DNA of 64,000 nucleotides from NCBI GenBank assembly GCA_020698575.1, contig CM036257.1, positions 21,033,520-21,097,519 of the forward strand. The letters run 5' to 3'. A program made the position numbers and the translations under genes. The notes under the pieces were generated by a model that was not told the DNA's origin, ran no database searches, and worked only from the letters and a program-made list of their open reading frames with translations. This document shows, in pieces, positions 36,341 through 46,802 of this stretch. This DNA comes from Bostrychus sinensis. Taxonomy: Eukaryota; Chordata; Actinopteri; Gobiiformes; Eleotridae. Positions within the stretch are counted from its first letter, which is position 1, and each line of letters begins with the position of its first letter.

Positions 36341-36626
36341 CTTCTCCCTGAAAGACAAGGACGCACCCCTCGGGGTGGACGCTCTGGCTCATCTGTGGCT
36401 CTATGCGTTCCCCCCGCTCAGTCTGATCTCGCCGACCCTGGCTCGGGTGAGGGAGCAGAGCCTCTCAGTAATCCTGATAGCCCCGCTGTGGCCATCCAAG
36501 CTTTGGATGGCGGACATAATGCAGCTTCTGGGGGGCAAGCCATGGCCCCTTCCTGCAAGGAGGGACCTGTTGTCTCAGGCGGGCGGGGAGGTTTACCATC
36601 CTCACCCAGACCACCTGGCACTCTGA
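36341..36626 (+). pseudogene. DIRS segment between RNase H and recombinase, possible methyltransferase-like
   Basis: The conserved text switches frame to 36375-36626, reading MDALAHLWLYAFPPLSLI and later VILIAPLWPSKLW. In fish DIRS elements this stretch links RNase H to the recombinase, and the family has been described as carrying a Dam-like methyltransferase domain here. YAFPP could correspond to a motif IV-like position, but I cannot confirm that. Two offsetting frame changes bracket it. Confidence 0.5.
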
Positions 36627-37655
36627 GCTTGGCATGTGAGAGGTGGAATTTGAATGCTGCTGGTTTGCCCGAGCATGTTATTGATACTATCCAAAGTGCA
36701 AGGGCCCCCTCCACGCAAAGTCTGTATGGTTGCAAGTGGCGGGTTTCTGAGGAATGGTGCACTGCAAGACAGGTCAATCCTTTTCAGTGCTCTGTAGTTG
36801 AACCTCTTATGTTTTCTACAGGAACTAGTTGACAAGCGCAAGGTGTTTACTATTAAGGTGTATTTGGCAGCCATTTCTGCCTGCCATGTTGGTTTTGGAG
36901 ACAAGTCAGTGGGTCAACACCCCGTGGTGTGTCGTTTTATGAAGGGTGCACGCTGAAAGCTACCAGTTGTCAGGCTCCTGGTTCCACTTTGGGATCTGTC
37001 AGTCGTGCTGGAGGCACTCTGTCATCACCCATTAGAGCCTTTGGAGGCTGCTGCCCTGAAGTGGATCACATTGAAGACTGCTTTGCTTCTTGCTTTGACC
37101 ACTGCGAAGCATGTCAGTGAGCTTCAGGCTTTGTCAGTTAGCTCTTCATGTTTACAGTTCGCCCCTGGACTTTCCAGGGCCTGCCTACGCCCTAATCCAG
37201 CGTTTGTGCCAAAGGTAGTGGATTCTGCTTATAGCTGCTCTACAGTTGAGCTTATGGCGTTTCATACTCCGCCTTTTTCCTATGAAGAGGACGAGCATCT
37301 TAATAGACTCTGTCCTGTTCGAGCTTTGCACATGTATGTACAGCTGTTTTTAGGAGAGGAGACCAGCTGTTTGTGTCGTGGGCAACTCCTCACAGAGGGA
37401 AGCCTGTGTCCCATCAGAGGCTGTCTCACTGGATTGTGGAAGCCATCTCTCTTGCTTATAGCTGCAGGGGTATGCAACCTCCTCAAGGACTGAGGGCACA
37501 CTACCAGAGGTGTCTCAACCTCATGGGCCCTGTTCAGGGGCATTTCTGTGCAGGATATTTGCGCTGCAGCTAGCTGGGCCTCACCACACACATTTATGCG
37601 GTTTTACAGTACTGGATGTCTCTGGACCATCTTTGGCTCAGGTGGTTTTGGAATC
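36627..37655 (+). pseudogene. DIRS tyrosine recombinase pseudogene
   Basis: The N-terminal core-binding part (LPEHVIDTIQSARAPSTQS) is in the RNase H frame. The catalytic part resumes in another frame from about 36816, with a stop at about 36952. The box I position reads TTAKHVSELQALSV, where a histidine (cat) replaces the arginine usual in this family. The box II H-x-x-R is present as RAHYQR (about 37496) in a third frame. The nucleophile tyrosine is present in HTFMRFY (about 37588-37608). The enzyme would integrate the circular DNA copy without target duplication. Frame changes, a stop and the lost arginine show that it is inactive. Confidence 0.85.
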
Positions 37656-37748
37656 AAGGGTTGCTGGCTCTCTGTGAGGTCACTGTCTGGTACCGCAGGG
37701 ACTCGCTGCTTCGTGAGTCTTGTTTGCAATCCGGGAGTGGGCTATATC

Positions 37749-37840
37749 TCCCATAGTGAAACACCGAACAAAGTTAGAAAAAGAACTTAAGGTTACTTAA
37801 CGTAACCCCGGTTCTTTGATAACAGAGTGAGGTGTTTCAC
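37749..37840 (+). repeat. internal complementary region of the DIRS-like element
   Basis: Positions 37749-37787 are complementary to the left end 32260-32298, and 37786-37840 are complementary to the right end 38031-38084. The two matches overlap by a few bases at 'ctt'. In DIRS elements this region acts as the template that joins the ends during circle formation. Differences from the ends are few and some look like CpG decay. Confidence 0.9.
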
Positions 37841-37881
37841 CTTCACTGCCCTCCTTGCAAAGACGGTAAGAAACCGCTCTT

Positions 37882-38083
37882 GAATGATTGTAGGAGGAGC
37901 TGGCTGACTGTACCAGTATGAGGGGGCGGGCCCTAGGTACAGTAGTGGTACAGTCGACCTGTCTGTCAAAGACAGACTTGGTGCCATTGGAGCTTCCGTA
38001 GTTGGTCTCACCCAAGGCGATTCCCATAGTGAAACACCTCACTCTGTTATCAAAGAACCAGGGTTACGTTAAGTAACCTTAAG
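37882..38083 (+). repeat. right inverted terminal repeat of the DIRS-like element
   Basis: Positions 37882-38037 pair with the left terminal repeat. The outer extension 38038-38083 ('tcactctgttatcaaagaac' onward) pairs instead with the internal complementary region, as expected. It ends near 'gttaagtaacctt'. Confidence 0.9.
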
Positions 38084-38534
38084 GTTTGTGGACTTCTGTA
38101 ATAAAGTCTTGTCAGAGCTGAGTGGTACTTATATGCAAGATAAAAAATAATAATCTGCATTCTATATAAAATGAAGTATGACTTTAATTAATACAGCTGA
38201 CATCTGTACAAGTAAAGGTCAGCTAACATTAGAAATATTACTGCTTCCTATTTAGTAACAATTTATTCACTATTATGCCACAAAAAGCTTCTCCATCTGC
38301 TTTTATTCAAACATGTTGTGTACAGTTTAAAGACCTGCAGAGGTCCTGCTGTTCTCTGAAAATCACAAAGCATGACCTCTGTAGTGCTCTACAGAGAAGG
38401 GGATGACAGTCGGACACAGCCACTGGTGCAGTTGTTAAATGTGTGATCCCCAGTCTTTCAGTTGTCAGGAGAAAATCTGCTCAAACCAGTTGGTTAGTGT
38501 GTGGTCCTCGTCTTTCAAAAGTCTGTGATGACTG
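38084..38534. other. intron sequence after the DIRS element
   Basis: No exon or recognised repeat. Confidence 0.4.
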
Positions 38535-38559
38535 AGAAAGTCGTGTAGTGTGTCCCCAG

Positions 38560-38695
38560 CTTGAGTGAATGGTTGTCTGTCAATGTATCTCTCTTGTCAG
38601 CCTTTGTGACTCGCTGGCCATTGTTCAGGGTGTACCCCACCTCAGGCTCAAAGTAGCTGGAATAGGCTCAGTTACCATAGTACACCACCCAAGTA
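38560..38695 (+). repeat. SINE-like repeat fragment close to an exon
   Basis: 'gtgaatggttgtctgtcaat', 'ttcagggtgtaccccacctc' and 'gctggaataggctcagttac' are the right-hand part of a common fish repeat. It ends about 100 bp before the RNGTT acceptor at 38791. Confidence 0.65.
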
Positions 38696-38791
38696 TTAAT
38701 CCCTCTTGTCTCTACGCCCTTGTTACAGCAGCCGTAACCCCGGTGACTGAATCTGTGTTTTTTTGTCTTTGTTTTGTCTTTCCCCCCGCAG

Positions 38792-38892
38792 AGGTATAAA
38801 GCAGGCCGCTGTGACGACATCCTGAAGTGGAAGCCCCCCAACCTGAACTCGGTGGACTTTCGGCTGAAGATCACCAAAGTTGGCGGAGAGGG
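38792..38892 (+). CDS. rngtt: RNGTT internal exon, guanylyltransferase motif V
   Basis: This 101-base exon follows a C/T-rich tract ending gcag and is followed by a gtgagt donor. It encodes 33 full codons plus two bases: [20 protein letters not shown], then [14 protein letters not shown] completed by the next exon. LKWKP is nucleotidyltransferase motif V of the capping enzyme, whose lysines contact the nucleotide phosphates. VDFRLKIT begins the strand leading into the OB-fold part of the domain. It enters in phase 0 from 7924 and leaves two bases into a glycine codon that the exon at 48812 completes. The 30.9-kb intron before it contains the DIRS-like element. Vertebrate capping enzymes usually have K where this reads R at the first codon, a conservative difference. 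Confidence 0.95.
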
Positions 38893-39924
38893 GTGAGTCT
38901 GTTTCCACGGTAACGCTCCACTCCGGTGATCGTAATAGCACCTATCGTTCTGTGGCACGCACTGGAGTACTCACCCACTCGCTCGCACAGTGTTAGGTGT
39001 GTCTGCCTCAGAGAGAGAAACGCACTGTGTTTCTTTGACATTAATCTTTTCCTTTCTGACTTATTTCATCGTTCTCTCGCAATTCCTTTAGCGTCAGGGT
39101 TCAGTGCTCCTCATAGGCTTTCAGTGTTGCAGCAACATCATTCTTTTCCTATTATTATCGCCTGTTGTTCAAATCAGATTAATTTTTTTTTGCAGGTCCA
39201 CCACTATTTCGTATTCCATCAACTTTTGTTTATCATCGCTGTATCATAAATTATTCAGGTCGACCTGTGCTCACCCCTTTATCCTGGTAGGCATTAGTGC
39301 TCTGCAGGAAGCTATAGAAATAAACAATAGCATGCTTGCAAGACATTAAAGCTGATAGTGAGTGTAGAGGCTATTGAGTCTGAGACTGTCAGTGTTCTTG
39401 CCCAGACCAGTAAGTAGGAGAAATTATTTGGTACTTCCTGGATTAATTTAAATTTGCTGCACCAATTCGATTTATCTGACTTTACACTATGATATAACTA
39501 TTATTTGTCTACAAGACTCTCCATAGTAAGTGCATCTAGACTGTGTTGGTTCTGCTAAACAAGTTAATTGATCAAATTATTTTGCCAGGTGTGAAGACTG
39601 CCATCTCATCTCTGTATGCACCAAGCACCTAGGTCTTGAAAACAGAGTGTTAGTTTTTTCCAGGTTATTGAAATTTTGAAGTGAAAGTTACATAGACTAA
39701 TGGACGCGAGGGGCAGTTGCTTTGTGCTAGGGCCCAAAGTTACCTTTCTTCACTGCCCCACACTCAGATTGCAGAAGCCTTTTGCCATTCATAGCGGACT
39801 TTATGTCATTACTTATGATTAGATAAGATTATTAGATTAGATTTTTTTTACCATTTCAAGTGAACAAAAGAACAAATGAGTAGTGTTAGGGTGGTGTATT
39901 TTGAGAAGCATTTAATTAACTATA
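38893..39924. other. intron sequence, nothing recognised
   Basis: First kilobase of the 9.9-kb RNGTT intron. No other exon or clear repeat. Confidence 0.4.
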
Positions 39925-40145
39925 GGAAAAGTCAGACTGAGATGGATTGGACATGTACGGAGGAGGGATAGTGAATATATGCAGCAAGTAGAAGGATGCT
40001 GAGGTTGAAGCTGCCAGGTAGGAGGCCTGGATGAAGACCCAAGAGGAGATTTATGGATGTAGTGAAAGAGGACACGAAGGTAGCTGATGTAAGAGAAATG
40101 GTTGTAGAGGATAAGGTTAGATGGAGGCAGATGAAAAGAAGGTGT
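39925..40145 (+). mobile_element. RTE/Rex3-like LINE, C-terminal coding remnant
   Basis: In one frame from 39934 the text reads RLRWIGHVRRRDSEYMQQV before a stop. Further on, in another frame, it reads DVVKEDTKVADVREMVVEDK and VRWRQM. This is the familiar C-terminal end of RTE/Rex3-type reverse transcriptase polyproteins in fish. It is 5' truncated, frameshifted and lacks the 3' tail. The second fragment at 58385-58595 retains the tail. Confidence 0.78.
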
Positions 40146-40730
40146 TTGACTTGCTTACATCTACTTCATTGTGCACGCTCAGTAATTTCATTTAGACAAT
40201 AATGCAATGGCACTGTGTGTGGAATCATCTCTCCAAATTCTGCCAAACCCCAGGAACCATACTCCACTTCCACCTGGGTGATTGGAAACACTCTCATTGC
40301 CAAACATGCAAATCAAGGTGTGAAATGTGTTTTGGCGCAGTGCGGACTGCCAGTGTGAGTCCATCCTAAAGGGACTGGAAAAATAAAACATGAAACAACA
40401 GAAAAGATTCACACAAAACTAGGCCTGTCCAATATTCTACACATTTATTGTTATCACAACATCAGCAAACACAATATTTGTATCACATATATTTTTATTT
40501 CTCTGATCTGTGGAGACACTGGTATAATTGCCTTTTAAGAGATTAAGGCTCTTTTATTGGTAATTTTATGCCCATGTTGTAAACTGTTGTTTGTTTTTAT
40601 TATGGACCACAAGTTTGCAATAAAGTCGATCGCTCTATCTATATATCTAAATGTATTGCAATAATGTTATGGTCCTTTATCTTACACAGATTTACACTGT
40701 CATTTATCATTGTCCTATTAAGGACTTAAA
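40146..40730. other. intron sequence with an AT-rich remnant
   Basis: Positions 40430-40520 ('aggcctgtccaatattctac') look like the start of an old hAT-type repeat. No gene. Confidence 0.35.
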
Positions 40731-40733
40731 TGG

Positions 40734-41184
40734 TCCCCTATTATCCTAAATGGACTTTTAGGCTTTTAACTATGTTATAAAGTTGTTTCCACCTCAAAAA
40801 CATACCTGGGTATTTTGATTCATTCATGCATGTTTGTTCCCTTCACAAGAGCTGAAAATGCTCCATGTGCGTTTCTAAAGCCCATACACCGTCAACGGAC
40901 TCGTGATAATTTCAGCGCTGAATTTGCCAACACAAAGAAACAGTTAGCTCATTTATCTGTTTGTAGCGTCATGTTGCAAATAGCTGCGCTAAAAAGTCCA
41001 TTCCCCACCGTAGCCAGCAGGGAGCGACAGACATTTAATCTAAGCGTTCTCTGCAAAGTCAAAGTAACAGCTCCACAACAAAAGACGTTTTCCATACATG
41101 TACATGATTTTAAGTTATGAAAGGTGAAGTACTAATGGAAAAGTGTCCAAAACTATTTCAAAAATCCGGCATAATACAGGGCCT
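40734..41184 (+). repeat. dispersed repeat family A, copy 2
   Basis: Collinear with 8346-8902 through 'ggtcccctattatccta', 'ttgtttccacctcaaaaaca', 'gcccatacaccgtcaacgga', 'agctcatttatctg', 'agcagggagcgacagacatt' and 'aaaagtgtccaaaactattt'. Non-coding. Confidence 0.78.
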
Positions 41185-41888
41185 TTCACTGCATTGTGAC
41201 TAAAAATTTACATTAAAAAGTCTTTAATTTAGCCCTAGTTTAACCTTGTTTTTGTCCTTGCTTAGACTATGAGCTTAATTTTAATTTAAGTTATGATGTC
41301 AAAAATATAGTCCAAGTATTGCCAATTGCATATTGCTTTTTTCTGTGCTGCTCTACTTAAAATAACTAATTAAAAAAGATTAAAAATTAGATTAAATAGA
41401 TTTAAAAGTATGTCTGTTAAAAGGTGATGCAATAAGAGCAACTGCTTTGAACCACATCATTATGTCATTCTTACGAACATGGAGATTTAGTTTTGTCCCA
41501 GTCTAGACAAAAACAAATGACGTGGACACACCCTGAATCTGTGTGAAAATCTGCAGTCTCTTCTGGTCTGTCTGTTCGCCGTGTTTGTTACAGTGAGCAC
41601 ATTTTGGCCGTGCAGCCTTTAGTGTGCGAGAGCCAGGCGACCTCCGTGACTGTCCCAGCCTCTGTGCACCAGCGACAGACTGACTGTACATAGCTGTGAC
41701 CCGTTCTTCTTCTCCAAAGCGATGCCAGCGGGCCACAGAGTCAGCATCTTGACTCCTCCCCGAGCGTGGGCGAGCTCAGACGATCACTGTGGAGAATGTT
41801 CTGATATTTTCCTCAAAAAAGATGAATTTTTCTGGCACTTAAAAAGGCCTTGGACTCGTTGTGGGCTTGTTGTGCGTCTGAAAGGCAG
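41185..41888. other. intron sequence, nothing recognised
   Basis: 41500-41800 is GC-richer, with open frames on both strands but no domain. Confidence 0.4.

Positions 41889-41920
<32 letters not shown>
41889..41920. repeat. (AG)n microsatellite
   Basis: About 15 GA units. Confidence 0.95.
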
Positions 41921-41923
<3 letters not shown>

Positions 41924-42304
41924 CAGACGTGGAAGGAGGTAACAACTGTTTATTCATCGGCCCACACAATCAATCCTTGAGCACATCAGTTGTGTACCAC
42001 CGAGACACACACAACCCTGCAAGTTTATTACCTTTTCACTAAGAGAAAGCACAAAGGCAGCCTGTCATCGTTGCACGTTGGAGGGGAAGAAAAAAAAGTT
42101 TGTGATTTAAAAAGGAACAAAGTGGAAAAGATGAATCAATCCCAGAAGGCATGGAACTGCCCCTCCCTTGTGCAGCGAAACAGTATCTTCTATTGTATAG
42201 GTCTGTGGTTCTCTGGGGGCCCAAAGTGAGAGATTTAATTTGGGTTTTCATCATTACCCTAAATTAGTAATAAAAATTGAATTCTGGTGAACATTTTTGG
42301 TTCA
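41921..42304. other. intron sequence, nothing recognised
   Basis: No exon or recognised repeat. Confidence 0.4.
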
Positions 42305-42610
42305 TTTGTAAGTTAGCAAGATTACTCAAAAAGTAATTCTGATTTTAATAAAAATTTCAGGAAATTTTAATGATGGGACAAAGAAAAAGTAGAAGTATTT
42401 GTGGTGTGGATTTTTCTTTTTCTTTTTTTTTTTTTTTTTACGATTCTATGCAATTGAAAGATAAGCCCAGCTGCTAACTACTTTTTTGTGAATCTCTATC
42501 AATTTAAGATATCAGGTCTTTGTTGCACAATTTAGAGCATTAACCCCTGAACTGGCAGATCCGTGCCAAGTCTATGTCTGAGCACTAGTATGTAACCAGC
42601 TTATTGAGTC
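42305..42610 (+). repeat. composite 'actcaaaaagtaa' plus tRNA-like repeat
   Basis: Starts 'ttactcaaaaagtaattctg', passes a T-rich run (42415-42440) and ends with the tRNA-like text 'acccctgaactggcagatcc'. The same two-part order is seen at 43325-43810 and 54805-55030. Confidence 0.62.
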
Positions 42611-43320
42611 ACAGATGTTTCAATTGGGTCTCCTGAAAGATAAAAAAGCTTGGGAAACATTGGTATAGATTTTGTGAATTATGGATCATTCAGAGCAGCG
42701 GTGTTGTGAGGCAGTGCTGGAGGTTACATCACCCTCCATTTGGTGTGCAGTGAAATGGAGAAGCCTGAATTGGTGAATGCTCTTTCTGTGTGTGTCTGCT
42801 TAAATATGTGTCTCCTGAGGCGGGACATCCACAATTCTTGTTAGCTCTTACCTCTTTTTACCTGTCATTACGCCATCCTAAAGCCCTATTGTTTTGAATA
42901 GATGCTACTTACAGGTTCTCCCTTTCATTCACGCTGATCTACAAGAGCCAACGTTAAACAGCGATCAATAGGATTCATTTTTGTTCTTGCAGTACAGTAT
43001 GTTTTAGAGACAATCAATCACAGCTATCAAATGTCTCTCTTACACACAGCATGAGAAATGTCAATATGTTTTATAGATTTTAGTCTTACATTTCTTCATG
43101 GATCCTCCTTTTTTGGGGTCCACTACAGAAGATGTAAGCCCCTGTAAATGAACATCTAATAAGTTTAATATAAAGTGCACACACAGTCATATTCATTGCT
43201 CTGTAAAACTAAATGTGGCCTCAGTATTTTTGTTTTACTATTCCTTTGTAGGATTTCTGCTTTTAATTTGATTTCCTCGTCTTAATTTAGTTTTCAGAGT
43301 TGGTTGGTTTGTTAGTTAAT
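42611..43320. other. intron sequence, nothing recognised
   Basis: No exon or clear transposon. Confidence 0.4.
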
Positions 43321-43324
43321 CTGA

Positions 43325-43810
43325 TGGCAAAATAACTCAAAAGTTATGGTTGGATTTTGATGAAATATACAGGGGAAGGTCCAAGGAAAAAATGAATTGT
43401 TTTTGGTGTGGCTTCAGGATTTTTTTTATGATTCTCTACCATTGCAAAAAGATGCTAACTCCACCCACAAGGGGTCAGTAAAGGAAAAAATTATTATTCT
43501 TCTGTCATTTCGGCTTTTCCGTGGTCACTACAGCAAATCATCTGCTCTCTGTAGTGATTTGCACATTGGTTTGAGACAGGTTTTATCCCGGATGCCCTTC
43601 CTGATGCCTGTCCATTTATCCAGGCTTGGAACTGGCACAATAAGTACGCTGGCCTGTGACCCCATGTGGCTAGATTTAAAGGAACAAAGTTTTTTTTCTT
43701 TTATTTAGTTTAGCCATTGTTGGATATAAGGGCTTTGTGCTCAATGGGTAAAGCATTTACCTCTGAACTACGAAAACTGCAATATTTTTAACATTGCTGA
43801 GATAGAGGCA
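43325..43810 (+). repeat. composite repeat interrupted by an inverted SINE tail
   Basis: The left part is 'aaataactcaaaagttatgg' to 'acccacaaggggtcagtaaa'. The right part is 'taagggctttgtgctcaatg' and 'tttacctctgaacta'. Between them lies the opposite-strand tail repeat at 43495-43675, showing a nested insertion. Confidence 0.65.
43495..43675 (-). repeat. SINE/LINE tail repeat, minus strand, nested
   Basis: On the minus strand it reads 'tcacaggccagcgtacttat', 'ccaagcctggataaatggac', 'gggcatccgggataaaacct' and ends with a damaged 'gtgaccacggaaaagccgaa'. Confidence 0.72.
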
Positions 43811-44440
43811 ATGCTAATACTTGATAATATTTGGTCGTCACTACAAAACAATGTCCATAGTCTTGGTTTAGTTTGTTATGTGGCTGTGTTGTCCAGCTGT
43901 ATTAACAGAGGCTATATTGGTAGCCTAATGCCTGGTCTTGGCAGTGGACAATGGCCATCATTAAATGACAATTTAGCCCCCTAAATGTGCACTGCTGCTT
44001 CCTTCCTGCTTGATCTGTCATTACACTGAATAGGGGTAGAGAGAAGCTAAGGCAGTTTCAAAAGACTCAGCATAAGCTTTGGATGTAAAAAATCCTTTAT
44101 TTTGGTGTCACTTTAGGTCAGTAACACCCTTTTGTCGGTCTGCTAATGTTGTCCGAAAGTGCTTTAAGGCAGTGATGCTGGCTCTAATGGTGTGAAGTAG
44201 AGCCACATTTGTGCAGATAAAGTGTGTGGAAGTAACAGCAGGCGAGTAGAGGAGTCGTTAATGGAGGCACGTCAGAAGCACTCTGTGATTAAGACATCTG
44301 TGTGGGGCGTGCGGCACAGATACAGCACGACTACAGCAGCCTGTGGTTTGGGAACAGTGTCCAACGTCTGGCTCAAGGGCCCACGACCACATATTATCCG
44401 TTAATTGCTAGTTTGAAATGCAACTAGTTTAATGGGGTGT
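43811..44440. other. intron sequence, nothing recognised
   Basis: No exon or recognised repeat. Confidence 0.4.
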
Positions 44441-44446
44441 TTTTTA

Positions 44447-45622
44447 GGCCCGAGCCCCAAGGATGGCGTAGGGCCTATTGTAACTGAAGAGCAGTGCGCA
44501 AAGCGACGCAACAAATTTTGGCGTCGTTTTTGTGGCTCGCCGACACCCTTCAAAGTGTCATAACTCCCACATATCTTGACCGATTTCTCTCAAATTTTAA
44601 TCGTTGGTGGAGTCCCCAGCCCTGAACAGATTAATATGTGAATATTCACAATGGGCGCAATAGCGCCCCCTAGAGAGCAAAATACAAATTTGTATGGAAC
44701 GATAAAAATAAACTTTATCGTACACTAACAAAATTTGGTACATATATCTGTCACATGACCTTCATCAAAAAAGTCAATGATGGCCCCACCCCATCTCCCA
44801 TCCTGTTGCCATGGTGATGCCCCAAATATCCAGTTAAGCCAATGGGACGTCCCAGCGCTTACTTTGACAGAGCCAAACAAAATTTGGTACACATATGCTT
44901 CATGTCCATACGAACAAAATATTATATTGTGGCCACGCCCCCTGACCAACCGGAAGTCGGCCATCTTGGATTGATCATGTGACCCCTTGATTTGCAGCCT
45001 TCACATTTTAACGAACTCGTCTGAGGGCGTTTAAGTAAATGACCTCAAATTTTGTCAACATCATCTGGAGAGTCGTCTGACCAAAAGTTATTGAAGGTTG
45101 TGTAGAATATTAAACGGTGTTGCCACAGCACAGCCCCAAATTTCATGTTTATTCTGTGGCTCGCTAACAACCCCTAATTTGTTATAATTCACACATGCAG
45201 AGCCCAATGTGGACCAAATTTTAATCACTTATTAACTCCATGGACCTATGGGTATGAAAGAAGAAAAAATGCCAATTGCTGCAATAGCGCCCCCTGCAGA
45301 GTGAGGCAAAAATCCCTATGGAAGGGCAAAAATAAAGTTTATTGGAAATGTACAAAATTTGGCAGAGAAAACCATCAGCTCACAACAATGAAAAAAGTCA
45401 ATAGGACTCATGCTTTACCTTGTACAGTTTTGACATGGCAATGTCAGAAACTCCCTATTATATTCCAATGGGAATCCTATACAATGGAATCCACTGAATT
45501 ATGTCACATTTGGTAAATTTTTAAAGAGCCACAACTAAAAATTTGGCAAGTTTTGGCAAATCTGCCCCAGCTCCGGGCGCGGCAGGCGAGGGCCTACCAT
45601 CGCCGCTTGCGGCTATATTTTT
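44447..45622. repeat. large interspersed repeat built of two related ~630-bp halves
   Basis: The edges read 'ttaggcccgagccccaagga' and 'ccatcgccgcttgcggctat', a pair familiar from fish genomes. Within it, 44526-44800 and 45150-45425 share ordered motifs: 'tgtggctcgc', 'aaattttaatc', 'caatagcgccccct', 'tatgga', 'acaaaatttgg' and 'aaaaaagtcaat'. It therefore contains an internal duplication. The open frames are short and not shared. I do not assign a superfamily. Confidence 0.7.
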
Positions 45623-45689
45623 TTCTGAATCTGCACTCCTGCATCTCAACAGGTTTGACTGAGTCTGTTTCAGTGGAGTCTGCATGTGT

Positions 45690-45840
45690 TACTGTGGGTT
45701 TTCTACAGGTGCTCTCCAGCCTCCTCCCACTGACAAAAGGCATGCAGGTGTTATAGATGACTCTAAATTGCACCTAGTAAATGAATGTGAGAGTGAATGG
45801 TTGTATGTCAGTATTAAGTTTCTGAGTCAGCCCTGCAACA
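45690..45840 (+). repeat. SINE-like repeat fragment
   Basis: Contains 'cagcctcctcccactgacaa', 'gatgactctaaattgcacct' and 'gtgagagtgaatggttgtat', the body of the same fish repeat seen at 52805-53045. Confidence 0.6.
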
Positions 45841-45855
45841 AACCAGCTATTATTT

Positions 45856-46625
45856 CAATCAATCAATCTGACTTTATTTCTATAGCACCTTCCAACAACC
45901 AAAGTGCTGTACAACATTAAAACAAGATAAATATCAATAAACATCATACAAATAGGTCAAGAAAGCACGTTACAACATTAAAATAAAGAGAAGTGTCACA
46001 GGGCCACTAAATGTCAAAAGCCGTTCTGAATAAGTAGGTCTTAAGTTTAGCTTTGAACAGAGGCAGATCAGTGATTGGAACGTAACTCAATGGGCAGAGA
46101 GTTTCAGAGTTTTGGACCGGCCACTGTCTGCACCTCCAGCAGATGTTGCCCAGCAGATCACAGTGCTCTGCTGGGTTGGTGAGGGGTCAAAATCTCACAC
46201 AAATAGGAAGGTGCAAGGCCATTGACAGCATTAAAAACAAACAGCAAAATTTTAAAATGAATTCTGAGCTGGACAGGGAGCCTGGGCAGGGAATACAGGA
46301 CAGGTGTGATGTGCTTGTGTTTCTGACTGTGAGTGAACAGGTGGGCTGCAGCATTTTGAATGAGCTGCAGCTTGGTTTACTCCCACATAGAGCTCATTAC
46401 AGTAATCTATGCGGAAACTAACAAAAGAATGGATAGCTTTCTACAGGTCACAACAGCTCAAGAAGGGTTTAACCTTTGCTAGGAGGCGAAGCTGAAAGAA
46501 GCTTGCCCTGACCACAGAATCTATTTACTTATCAAATTTTTTTGTCTAATTTCACCCCACATTTTTGACAACGTGATTAAAGTGGGGGGCCAAAGCAACA
46601 AGACAAGGAGCTGAAACATATTGTT
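45856..46625 (-). mobile_element. LINE-like 3' end, minus strand
   Basis: At the left edge the text 'tcaatcaatctgactttatt' followed by 'tctatagcacc' is, on the minus strand, a 'ggtgctatagaaataaa' terminus with a tail of attg units. That is the style of CR1/L2-group LINE 3' ends. The rest is a GC-balanced body with no intact frame. It could alternatively be a SINE that borrowed this terminus. Confidence 0.55.
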
Positions 46626-46802
46626 TAGGATGTATACTGTCTAAGGCCCATAGTTGCTGGCTTAGGTAACACAGCTAAAGCAATCAGAAAGACTGACTGT
46701 TCATATTTTATTATTATAACCACCAATATTTCTCATTTACAGTGAAACTATCTATGTCACTTCAATATTGTAGCACCATACTGTGATATTTTTCCTTGGG
46801 GT

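Larger units (their letters stand above)
32260..38083 (+). mobile_element. DIRS1-like tyrosine-recombinase retrotransposon, degenerate full-length copy
   Basis: The element is about 5.8 kb and lies in the RNGTT intron in sense orientation. It has the DIRS plan: inverted terminal repeats (32282-32438 against 37882-38037), a gag-like region, reverse transcriptase, RNase H and a tyrosine recombinase. Near the right end an internal complementary region (37749-37840) matches the two outermost ends. DIRS elements integrate by tyrosine recombinase from a circular intermediate and make no target duplication; none is seen here. The coding part is broken by frameshifts and stops in several places, and catalytic residues are lost, so the copy cannot be active. 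GC content is distinctly higher than in the surrounding intron. The structural match leaves little doubt about the family. Confidence 0.93.

Noticed and set aside
35044..36351. 435-codon open frame on the + strand
   Set aside because: Only a short piece near its start and none of the RNase H region is in the coding register of the DIRS element. It is mostly an out-of-frame shadow.
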